NCBI RefSeq assembly: GCF_000814005.1
Contig: NZ_JWLK01000005.1
Location: forward strand, 372,001-436,000
Direction of reading: 5' to 3'
DNA from: Ruegeria sp. ANG-S4
Lineage (GTDB): Bacteria > Pseudomonadota > Alphaproteobacteria > Rhodobacterales > Rhodobacteraceae
DNA: 64,000 bases
The notes beneath the pieces were generated by a model. That model was given only the letters and a program-made list of their open reading frames with translations. It made no database searches and was not told where the DNA came from. Positions 7,900-16,909 of this stretch are shown here, one piece after another (the first letter of the stretch is position 1; every line of letters starts with the position of its first letter). Position numbers and translations under genes: made by a program.

Positions 7900-10800
7900 A
7901 TGAGCGATACGATCGGCACCTATTCCTTCCTTCCCTGGCTGCGGTTGGGCATCGCGAACTCAATCACCGCTGCGGATGGGGATGCTTCGGTCACGCTGCG
8001 TGCAACGATCCCGGTCGACCTTGAAATTACCGGCAAACCGGTCGAAGGCGAAACGGATTTGACGGCCACGGTCAGTCGCAATGTCCAGATGTACGGACCC
8101 GGAGATATTGTCGGTATAGACGCGCGGTCCATCGTCAAAAATGAACCTAAAGACTGGATCACCAACTTCGAGCCGAACTACCTGCCGTATATCGAGTTTT
8201 ACGAAGAGGATTTTCCCTGGCGCTATACGCCTGCGGCACCGGACACAAACCTGCACAGGTTGCGCCCATGGATGGCTTTGATCGTTCTGAAAGAGGATGA
8301 ATTCGGCGATCTTCCACCTATCGGTTCCCGCCCCTTGCCCGCGATCGAAGTGACGGGCGATCCGGCGCTTGCCTTTCCGCCTTCTGATCAGCTTTGGGCG
8401 TGGGCCCATGTTCACGTGAACCGCGACCTGATCCGGCAGGATGGCGTTGTATCCGCCGACACGCCGGCAGCTGTTGATGCTGCAAGATCGCGGTTTGAAA
8501 ACGTCCTGTCCGCCAATCCGGACAACGCTTATTCTCGCATCGTGGCACCCCGTCGGCTTGAGGCAGATACCGGGTATCACGCCTTTCTGATCCCGTCTTT
8601 TGAAACAGGGCGTTTGTCCGGGCTTGGTCTGACCGACGATCTGTCCAATGCTGCGCTTTTTGCGACGCTATCTGCGTGGGAAGATTATGCCGGGCGTCCG
8701 GCGGGGAACCAACATCCCTATTACCATCGCTGGTATTTCCGGACCGGCGCTGTTGGGGATTTCGAGTATCTGGTGCGCCTGCTGGAGCCCCGGCCGCCAG
8801 ACCCGCGCCTTGGCCGCAGGGACATGGATACCCAAAATCCGGGATCAAACCTGCCCGCTATTGCGATACCCGAACTCGATGGTGTTCTGCGATTGGGCGG
8901 CGCGTTGAAAGTTCCAAAGGAACGACTGAACGATGATCAGGAACAGGAAGCCGAGGATTATGAGTTCTGGGCTGACGGCAGGTTCCCCGAAGACTTTACC
9001 GACGCAATGGCGCGTCGGATCAATCTGGCAGATGATTATGTGCGCGAAGGTGACCCGGACCCGATCATCACGATGCCGCTCTATGGTCGTTGGCCATCGC
9101 TGCATGACCGCCTGAGGTTCGAACCCGACGACTCTCCGGTGCCGCAAGGCGACAATTGGGTTCATGAACTGAACCTCGACCCTCAGAACAGGGTTCCCGC
9201 CGGTTTCGGCGGGGATGTCGTGCGCAAAAACCAGGAAGACTATATGGACGCTGCCTGGGAACAGGTCGGTGACATAATCGAGGCCAACAAGCGTGTGCGA
9301 TTGGCAGCGCTGGCACAAGCCAGTTCCGCCGTTTGGCACAAAACGCATCTGAGCGGCACAAATACACTGTCCTCTGAACGGTTCCTGAGCATCGCGGCCC
9401 CGGTTCAGCGAAGAGTCGTGTCGGCGGGATTGAACCTGCAGCACCAGATCGCGACAAGCGCAGTGCCGCGCGCGGTGATGACGGCGCCGTTTCGCAGAAT
9501 GCTGCGGCCCCGCGATCACGTCGCCGTGCAGGCCGGTTTCGGTGATCCCAAGGGCCCGGACCAATTGATCGACCGCATTAACTCGGGCGAGGTCAGCCCG
9601 GCTCCGCCGCGCCAGACGCCTGAGGATCTGCCGACAAAAGAAGAAGCGGCCGAGGGCGTGGAAACGCCGGGCATCCCGAACTGGCTTGCCGATCTGGTGA
9701 ACCGGCATCCTTGGCTGCGTTTGGTTCTGACCCTTCTGTTCGCTTTGCTTGGCCTGATGCTTTTGGTGATCATTCCAGCGCTGGGGATCGTTGTCCTCGT
9801 CTTCGCGGCTGCCGTTTTCGAATTGCTTAGAAGGGCGGAAGCCGCCGGTGAACTGATTGATGCAGCTGGTGAAGAAGGCAACAGGCCCGAAGTCATTGAC
9901 GCCCTGCCCAATTTCCCGGATTTTGAGATCAGGTTCCCGGACGACGGCAAACCTGACCCGGTTCCAGCGCCCGGCGCTGACAGTGCCGAAGCGACACGTT
10001 TCAAGCTGGCACTGAAAGACACTTATACGTTGACGAGCTTCAGCGCGGACCTGGGCACGCTGCCGCCCCGGCCACCTATCAGTATATCGGGAATTGCGAC
10101 GGCCACGTTTGACGCGATCAACCCAGAAATCACCATTCCGGCATTCACTTTCGGGGGGATCACGATCCCTGGCTTCCTGGCCGACATTCAGTTTGAACTG
10201 TTTCGCGAGGCGATGGCTTATCCGGTTTTGGACATCCCGATGTACGAACCTCTGGTCGGATTGTCGGATGAGCATTTCCTGCCCAACATCGACAAGATAC
10301 CGCCCAATACGATCACGCTGCTGGAGACAAACCAGAAGTTCATCGAAGCGTATATGGTGGGCGCGAACCACGAAATGGCACGAGAGCTACTGTGGCGCGA
10401 GTACCCGACGGATCAAAGGGGAACGCCGTTCCGGCAATTCTGGGATCCCACTGGTGCTGTCGTGCGTGATGAGGGTCTGATAGGATCTTTGTCGGCCTCG
10501 AACACTCTGACAACCGGGACGCCCGAAGACCGTCGCGAGAAACTGCGCGACATCCCACCGCTGCATTTGTGGTCGAGGTTCTCGAACTTGGGTGAACATG
10601 ACCACCGCGAAGAAAACCCCGGCGAATCCGAGGAAGAGGCAGTTTTGGTGATCAAGGGCGAGCTGCTCAAACGTTATCCCAACACTGTCATTTACGCGCA
10701 GCGCGCCCGGTGGCAACTGACGGACGGGGAAATTGATGCAACACTGCCGCGCCTGCTTGAGGACGAAGGGTCAGAAGCCGAAATTCTGCGTACACCCCTG

Positions 10801-11253
10801 TACGAGGCGCGGGTCGATCCGGATGTGACCTTTATCGGGTTTGATCTTACAACAGCCGAGGCACAAGGCGGCACCGGTGAGGATGGCGATGATGATCCGG
10901 GTTGGTTCTTTGTAATCAAGGAACGCCCGGGGGAACCCCGTTTCGGCTTGGATATCGAGCGCGAAGGGTCGTTGAACCTGTGGAACGATCTGGCATGGCC
11001 GGACGTTCATGACCCAGTCACCGACAGCGGGTTCCTGCAGATCACCGGCGCGTCGCCCACGCTGGTTTTGCCTGCGGAATTGCCCGAAGAACTTGCCGGC
11101 AGCGAGGACGAGACCACGCCTGCCGAAATTCAACATGCCGAGGATGTTGGCCTTCGGTGGCATCCGAACACCAACGCGGCGGAACTTGCCTACATCCTGT
11201 ATCAGGTGCCAGTACTGGTCGCCGTTCACGCGCGCGAAATGCTACCGAACTGA
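7900..11253 (+). CDS. Giant conserved protein of unknown function with an internal membrane segment (1117 aa)
   Basis: I do not know a function for this protein. The start ATG at 7900 has a GAGGAAGG ribosome binding site and lies 13 bases after the DUF6603 gene; the frame further upstream overlaps that gene and is rejected. The N-terminus reads TYSFLPWLRLGIAN and there is a conserved-looking block LRPWMALIVLKEDEF near residue 125. A strongly hydrophobic stretch at about 605-650 could form two membrane helices, followed by an acidic, proline-rich linker. A second block, NHEMARELLWREYP near residue 824, resembles a motif I recall from unnamed proteins of other bacteria. No enzyme motif or signal peptide is visible. 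The central hydrophobic region suggests that the product, and perhaps the whole complex, is anchored in the inner membrane. Confidence 0.7.
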   Translation: MSDTIGTYSFLPWLRLGIANSITAADGDASVTLRATIPVDLEITGKPVEGETDLTATVSRNVQMYGPGDIVGIDARSIVKNEPKDWITNFEPNYLPYIEFYEEDFPWRYTPAAPDTNLHRLRPWMALIVLKEDEFGDLPPIGSRPLPAIEVTGDPALAFPPSDQLWAWAHVHVNRDLIRQDGVVSADTPAAVDAARSRFENVLSANPDNAYSRIVAPRRLEADTGYHAFLIPSFETGRLSGLGLTDDLSNAALFATLSAWEDYAGRPAGNQHPYYHRWYFRTGAVGDFEYLVRLLEPRPPDPRLGRRDMDTQNPGSNLPAIAIPELDGVLRLGGALKVPKERLNDDQEQEAEDYEFWADGRFPEDFTDAMARRINLADDYVREGDPDPIITMPLYGRWPSLHDRLRFEPDDSPVPQGDNWVHELNLDPQNRVPAGFGGDVVRKNQEDYMDAAWEQVGDIIEANKRVRLAALAQASSAVWHKTHLSGTNTLSSERFLSIAAPVQRRVVSAGLNLQHQIATSAVPRAVMTAPFRRMLRPRDHVAVQAGFGDPKGPDQLIDRINSGEVSPAPPRQTPEDLPTKEEAAEGVETPGIPNWLADLVNRHPWLRLVLTLLFALLGLMLLVIIPALGIVVLVFAAAVFELLRRAEAAGELIDAAGEEGNRPEVIDALPNFPDFEIRFPDDGKPDPVPAPGADSAEATRFKLALKDTYTLTSFSADLGTLPPRPPISISGIATATFDAINPEITIPAFTFGGITIPGFLADIQFELFREAMAYPVLDIPMYEPLVGLSDEHFLPNIDKIPPNTITLLETNQKFIEAYMVGANHEMARELLWREYPTDQRGTPFRQFWDPTGAVVRDEGLIGSLSASNTLTTGTPEDRREKLRDIPPLHLWSRFSNLGEHDHREENPGESEEEAVLVIKGELLKRYPNTVIYAQRARWQLTDGEIDATLPRLLEDEGSEAEILRTPLYEARVDPDVTFIGFDLTTAEAQGGTGEDGDDDPGWFFVIKERPGEPRFGLDIEREGSLNLWNDLAWPDVHDPVTDSGFLQITGASPTLVLPAELPEELAGSEDETTPAEIQHAEDVGLRWHPNTNAAELAYILYQVPVLVAVHAREMLPN

Positions 11254-11263
11254 GGAGGGACAG

Positions 11264-14200
11264 ATGGCTGAATTTGACGATATCCGCCTTGACCTGTCCG
11301 AGGCCCGCGCCAGCACGCATTTGGCAGGCCGCGAGTTGTTCCGCATCAAGCAACGCCGCAAGCGGTTGGAAGAAAACCGCAGCCGCCAAGCACGGGTCGC
11401 GCGCGAAGGTCAGACAAGCCCTGAACTGGCTGAATTGGATGCTCAGATTTCGGACCTTGAAGGCAGAATTGAAGCAGGTCGTGCGAGGTTGGATCAGGCC
11501 AAACTGGCTGAGGCGGACATCTATGGCCGGTTCGAGATATTTACCGACCCGCGCGAACGGATCGAGTTGCTGAACGACAGAACGCCGATCCTGTTGATGC
11601 CATTAAGGATTGAGACCCGGTTCAAGCGTGCCGACGAGCACGACGGGGACAGCGATGAAATGTGGGTGCGGGTCTATCCCGATGACATCGCGGTTGACGT
11701 CTTCGAGGACACGCTATCCGTCACCGAAGCACAGCAAGCCCGATCCTTTTGGGCCGATCTGTGGTCGGCAGGGGGCGCAGAGGCGGCCGAACGGGCGGCA
11801 TGGTCGACGCTGTTGGGCGGGCAGGGGTCCGGACGCTCTCATTTCGTGACCGAGACGTATCGCCCACTGAACGAGGCGGAAAAACCCGTCCCGCCAGAGG
11901 ACACCCCGTGGATCATTCTGAGCGTTGTTTCACAGCCGGCTCTGATCGAACCGGAAAGAACGGCTGTGGGCGATTTTTGGTCGGCGATCTGGTTGGCTGG
12001 CGACGATGTCGCGGCTCAGACCGCAGCCTATGATGCATTGCGCCTGACGTTGGGTGACGATCGCGCCGAAGAGATTCAGCGCGACTATCGGCCACGCAAC
12101 CTGACGACTTTGCCCCCCGATGGTACTGAACGGGGTGACACGACGGTCATCGTCTCGTTCCTCGACTTTCCGACCGATGACGAAATTGATCTGCGTCTGG
12201 AAGGTTGGACCCAGGCACCGCAGGTTCATTGCATGCCTGAACGGCTGGTCCTTCTGGGTTACAACAACGGCCAGTTGGACCTAGAGCGCATCGGCAACCG
12301 CATTCCGACACCGTTGGCCACCGGGCCCGATCCGTCGGCGGAAGAGGACGTGCAACTGAAGGCCGACGAAGTTGGCAACATACGTCCCGATCCAGAGTTT
12401 GAGTGGGTCACGGATTTCGGAAAGGCGATCGAAGTCGGAATGGGATGGCGCGTGCCACTGGACCCGGTGGCCTTTCGTACCGGGTTCGATCGTCTGCTGG
12501 TGATTGGCGTTCGCATGCGCTCGGATCAGGCGGACGGTCAGGAGTGCCTTGAGACACTGTTGGACCACCATCACCGATCCAAAGGCGGGCTTTCCATTCT
12601 GCCGCAGGGGCGTCCGACGAACAATGTCGAGACCGAAGGCGCAGCCTATAGTTGGCGCGAAGATCCAAATGTAAGCTTTGATCACTATTTCGGCGATGCG
12701 CCAGACGACCCAACCAGCTGGACTCAGAAGACGGACGGGCGCTGGTTGGCCGAAATGCTTGGTCTCTCGCCCGCGGCGCTTCGGGCTGTTCCTTTCTATG
12801 GCCATACGGACATCTGCGATGCAATGGCGATGAACACCGCGTTGTGGCCTGCCACACTGGGGCACTTCATGGAAAGCGCGATGCACCCGGTGTTTGACGA
12901 AGACACGGTCGAGGACACGCGCGAGTTTTTTGTCCGCCATGTGCGGGCCCGTGGGCAATTGCCCGCCATTCGCGTCGGGCAGCAACCTTACGGTATTCTG
13001 CCCGCAACCGTCCGGTCGCGTATCGGCTGGCTCAGAGGTGCGCGGGATCCAATTGGGTCGGCACCAACCGCAGCGCCTTTGCAATCAAACTTCCTGCTGC
13101 GTCTTTATGGATTGCTTCGAAGGGTCGAAACGGACCTTGAGCCCCAGCTGGAAAAGGTTTCGTTTGTTGGCAAAGGCGGCGTCGACCGGCATCAGGCGTT
13201 GCTGGATGTGCTGGGTCTGCATGCAAACTCGGTCGAGTTCCAGCAGCGCTATGGCGAAACCTTTGCGCAATTCTACAATCGCATGTCCCTGATGGGACCA
13301 ACCGGGGCATTGTTGGCGTTGGCTGTTTTCAACGGCTTCCGCGCGTCGGGCATCGGGTTGCTCGCGTCGCTGGGGTTCACGTTTGATGAACAGGAAGACA
13401 TCCCCGATTTGCTCGAGAAGATTTTCTTCGACCGTGTGAATCAGCTTAAGGGCCCGTTGATCGACGATCAGGACCTATCAGAAACCGACCCAATCAGAGC
13501 GTACACGGAAGGCGGTGAAAACTATCTGGATTGGTTGCGCATGGCAGCCGCGTCCTCGCATGACACACTGCGCAAACAGGAAGGGTTTGCCGATGGCCCG
13601 CCAAATGCGCTGCTCTACCTGATGCTGCGCCACGCGCTTGACCTAAGTTATGTTGAGATCAGTGCCCGCTTGTTCCGAAACGCCGGGATCATTTCGGCAC
13701 AGGATCACATGGCGTTTCGGCGCGAGCCCGCATTTGTCGGCATCCAGGACGAACTATTAGCTCAGCCTCAGTCTGCTGGCGGCAGCCGCTGGCAGTACCT
13801 GTACCGCAACGACATTTCCATAACCGGAAACGCGCAGCGCACAGTGGGCACGTTCATTCCGACGGTTCTGAATACGATGGTGGCGACGCAATATCTTGGA
13901 CGCCAGCTTGACGCCATCGATCACCTTGCCTCTCGCCCAACGGCCGCGCTGGAGCGTGCCTTTGTTGAGCATCTTGATCTGTGCACGTATCGGCTGGACG
14001 CGTGGTATGGGGGTCTGCTGAGCAAACAGCTTGAAGACTTGCGCTATGGTCAGTTCGTAGAAAACGAAGCCACGCCAGGGCTTTACCTGGGGGCTTATGG
14101 CTATCTGGAAGAGGTCAAGCCCGAGTTCAAGTCGTTGACCCCGGTGGATCTGCCCGATGAGCTGCAAGAGATATTCGGCCCCGGTCGCGACTTGACCACC

Positions 14201-16909
14201 GACAGTACGAACCAGGGCTACATTCACGCACCTTCGCTGAACCATGCGGTGACCGCTGCCGTGCTCAGAAACGGCTACATTTCGAATGCGACGCCAGAGA
14301 ACCCCGACAGCCTCAAGGTCAACCTGACGTCCGAGCGTGTGCGACTTGCGCTGTCAGTTATTGATGGAATGAAATCGAACCAATCTCTGTGTGCGTTGCT
14401 GGGTTATCATTTTGAACGTGGTTTGCACGACCGCCATGATGTTGAGGTCGATGAATACATCCTCGACCTGCGCAAAGTGTTTCCGTTGTCGGGTGAGCGC
14501 CTGAAACCCACGCGCACGCCACGCCTTGACGGGATCGGGCGAAGAATTCGCATGAACCGGGTTGAGGCCAAAAACGTGATCGATGGACTGGCGCTGGTCG
14601 AGCAAATGGCAAGCCCCACGACGAATGAATACCCGTTCGGCAAGTCTGAGGACCTGCCCGAAGTGCCAGACATCCCGCAAACTGCCGTGAATGCAATCAA
14701 TGAAGAAGCGCGCCGGATTGCAGACATTGCGGACGCGGTGGCCGACCTTGCGATGGCGGAAAGCGTACATCAGGTCGTTCAGGGCAACTATGACCGCGCG
14801 GGTGCTGTGCTGGATACCTACTCCAAAGGAAAATTCCCCGACACACCGGATGTCATAAAAACCCCCAGGTCAGGCGTTGTTTTGACCCATCGAGTTGCGC
14901 TGCATCTCAGAACGGGGCTGGATCCCAATGATGCTGCGCTGACATCGCCTCGCGCGCAGGCTGAACCGGGTTTGAATGACTGGTTGTCCGGACAGTTGCC
15001 CGATCCGGCCCGGATCGCGGCAGAAGTGACATTGACGGATCCGTTGGATCAGAGTGAATCGGTCGTGAGCGTCACGGCGGGTGACCTTGGCCTTTTACCG
15101 CTTGATCTTCTTTACCTGCTTGACCCTACAGCCGAACGCGCCGCGCGCACGCTGGATGATTTGATAGAAACCTTCGTCATCACGACCCAGGCACCGCGCC
15201 CGGATGTGGCGATCAGTATTTCTTACCGCAGGCGGATCGGAACGATCCCGGATCATGTGCCCTTCTTTGAACTTGCCGCGCTGACCCGTGCGCAACGTAA
15301 ACTACTCTTGCGCACCCGGCCTCTGCGTGTGAGCGACATGAGCATGGTTGCCGACACTGTACGCGATGCCGATCTCGCGCCGATTCTGAACCGGGACCGC
15401 ATTGCGCGTCCACGCGCGGTTCTGAACGGGGAAATATTGTCGCTGGTTGCGGTTCGCGACCCCCTGCAGGCGCGCGTTGATGCAGAGGAACGCGATCAGA
15501 TCATTTCGGAAATTGATCAGACAATTGCGGATTTCGCTGCGCGAATGGTCCCTCTGACGGTCTTTGACAATCAGGGGACCGGAACCGCAGCGGTGTTTGC
15601 AGACCGACGCTCTATCGCGACCGAGGTTAAGGAAAAACTAACCACGACGATCGAACGGCTGGATACGGCGCTTGCCAGTTTCGACCAACTCATTGCCGAT
15701 TTTGACGGCGATCCGGGCGCCGATCCCGCAGACCGTTTAACGCTGTTACACAACGCGCGACGTTTGATTATGACGGATCGCTCGGCAATACCTCCCGCCG
15801 ACCCCGAAGATTTCAGCAATGATCTGGCCGGGCCTGCACGCACAGCATTTGTCGCGCATCGCGATGCATTGGAAACGCTGCACAACACCGCGCCGAACCT
15901 ATCCGCTCTGTTTGATGGGGCGGTAGTGCTGGCAACGGCGAATACGGCGTTTGATCTGGAACCTGTGGACCTGACCGATGCCGGGAACAGGATCGTTGCA
16001 CTGGCCGAAGATATGGCTGTCCGCGCGACGGCGCTGATTGACGACCTGACCCGCAGGCGGGATGCGGTTGACGCACAGCTTGCGGCACATGACGCCGCAG
16101 CCACTGGCGATCAGCGGGTCGAGGCGTTGGATAAGGCCGCAAAGATATTGTTTGGTGACGAGTTCAAGATGGTTCCGGAGTTTGCGCTGCCGCAGTCTCA
16201 GGGTGATGAATGGGCGAACGCGTGGGGCTTGGGGCCACAAGCCGACACATCCATTCTGGATCACCAGCGCACAACGTTGGGCAATCCGTTTCCCGTTGAT
16301 GACTGGTTCCTGGGCGTCGCGCGTGTCCATGAGCGCCTGCATGATCTCGAGGCAGCAGGTCAACTTGCCGAGGCTTTGGCTGGTGCCGAAATCGAATTGC
16401 AACCTGTACAGTTCCCGCATCGTCCCGACGTACCCTGGCTGGCCGTGGCGTATCCAAGGGAAAACCCTGATGGGTCCGAATTCATAATTGATGAAGACAA
16501 GCTGCTTTACACGGGGCACTTCCGCGATCCGTTCAATGCGTCAGCACCGCAGGCCGGTCTTCTGATCGAAGAATGGACCGAGACAATTCCCAGCCCGAGC
16601 GAGGACACTGGCCTGGCCTTCCATTATGACCGCCCCAACAGCGAGCCGCCGCAGACCATGCTGCTTGCGTTGACACCGCAATACACCGGTGAATGGCGAT
16701 GGCAGGATCTGGTAGATACGGTGCATGAAACGATGGATCTGGCCAAGAAGCGGGCAATTGAACCAGACCATATCGACACGACGGCATATGCCCGCTTCCT
16801 GCCTGCATTGCTTTCAACGGTTACGCTTTATCCGATTACCGCGCAGTTGAACTTTTCGTTCAACAACAATCTGGCATCCACGTTGAATACCGGAGGATCA
16901 GATGAATGA
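11264..16909 (+). CDS. Giant conserved protein of unknown function with N-terminal coiled coil (1881 aa)
   Basis: At 1881 residues this is the largest gene of the window, and I do not recognise its function. The ATG at 11264 follows the previous stop by 10 bases with a GAGGAGGGA ribosome binding site. Residues 20-85 are charged heptad-like helix (coiled coil). Motifs that look family-wide are WVRVYPDD (134-141) and RVGQQPYGILP (ending near 579). A second heptad-like helical region lies near residues 1400-1650, rich in Asp, Ala and Arg. There is no signal peptide and no clear membrane segment. The last 8 bases overlap the next gene, and that gene's ribosome binding site (GGAGG at 16892-16896) lies inside this one, indicating translational coupling. 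Size and coiled coils suit a scaffold or fibre; this is inference. Confidence 0.7.
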   Translation: MAEFDDIRLDLSEARASTHLAGRELFRIKQRRKRLEENRSRQARVAREGQTSPELAELDAQISDLEGRIEAGRARLDQAKLAEADIYGRFEIFTDPRERIELLNDRTPILLMPLRIETRFKRADEHDGDSDEMWVRVYPDDIAVDVFEDTLSVTEAQQARSFWADLWSAGGAEAAERAAWSTLLGGQGSGRSHFVTETYRPLNEAEKPVPPEDTPWIILSVVSQPALIEPERTAVGDFWSAIWLAGDDVAAQTAAYDALRLTLGDDRAEEIQRDYRPRNLTTLPPDGTERGDTTVIVSFLDFPTDDEIDLRLEGWTQAPQVHCMPERLVLLGYNNGQLDLERIGNRIPTPLATGPDPSAEEDVQLKADEVGNIRPDPEFEWVTDFGKAIEVGMGWRVPLDPVAFRTGFDRLLVIGVRMRSDQADGQECLETLLDHHHRSKGGLSILPQGRPTNNVETEGAAYSWREDPNVSFDHYFGDAPDDPTSWTQKTDGRWLAEMLGLSPAALRAVPFYGHTDICDAMAMNTALWPATLGHFMESAMHPVFDEDTVEDTREFFVRHVRARGQLPAIRVGQQPYGILPATVRSRIGWLRGARDPIGSAPTAAPLQSNFLLRLYGLLRRVETDLEPQLEKVSFVGKGGVDRHQALLDVLGLHANSVEFQQRYGETFAQFYNRMSLMGPTGALLALAVFNGFRASGIGLLASLGFTFDEQEDIPDLLEKIFFDRVNQLKGPLIDDQDLSETDPIRAYTEGGENYLDWLRMAAASSHDTLRKQEGFADGPPNALLYLMLRHALDLSYVEISARLFRNAGIISAQDHMAFRREPAFVGIQDELLAQPQSAGGSRWQYLYRNDISITGNAQRTVGTFIPTVLNTMVATQYLGRQLDAIDHLASRPTAALERAFVEHLDLCTYRLDAWYGGLLSKQLEDLRYGQFVENEATPGLYLGAYGYLEEVKPEFKSLTPVDLPDELQEIFGPGRDLTTDSTNQGYIHAPSLNHAVTAAVLRNGYISNATPENPDSLKVNLTSERVRLALSVIDGMKSNQSLCALLGYHFERGLHDRHDVEVDEYILDLRKVFPLSGERLKPTRTPRLDGIGRRIRMNRVEAKNVIDGLALVEQMASPTTNEYPFGKSEDLPEVPDIPQTAVNAINEEARRIADIADAVADLAMAESVHQVVQGNYDRAGAVLDTYSKGKFPDTPDVIKTPRSGVVLTHRVALHLRTGLDPNDAALTSPRAQAEPGLNDWLSGQLPDPARIAAEVTLTDPLDQSESVVSVTAGDLGLLPLDLLYLLDPTAERAARTLDDLIETFVITTQAPRPDVAISISYRRRIGTIPDHVPFFELAALTRAQRKLLLRTRPLRVSDMSMVADTVRDADLAPILNRDRIARPRAVLNGEILSLVAVRDPLQARVDAEERDQIISEIDQTIADFAARMVPLTVFDNQGTGTAAVFADRRSIATEVKEKLTTTIERLDTALASFDQLIADFDGDPGADPADRLTLLHNARRLIMTDRSAIPPADPEDFSNDLAGPARTAFVAHRDALETLHNTAPNLSALFDGAVVLATANTAFDLEPVDLTDAGNRIVALAEDMAVRATALIDDLTRRRDAVDAQLAAHDAAATGDQRVEALDKAAKILFGDEFKMVPEFALPQSQGDEWANAWGLGPQADTSILDHQRTTLGNPFPVDDWFLGVARVHERLHDLEAAGQLAEALAGAEIELQPVQFPHRPDVPWLAVAYPRENPDGSEFIIDEDKLLYTGHFRDPFNASAPQAGLLIEEWTETIPSPSEDTGLAFHYDRPNSEPPQTMLLALTPQYTGEWRWQDLVDTVHETMDLAKKRAIEPDHIDTTAYARFLPALLSTVTLYPITAQLNFSFNNNLASTLNTGGSDE

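Noticed and set aside
8845-10371. 508-residue minus-strand frame within the 1117-residue gene
   Set aside because: Long only because of GC-rich coding DNA; rich in Arg, Gln, His and Asp, without any domain; opposite to a well-supported gene.
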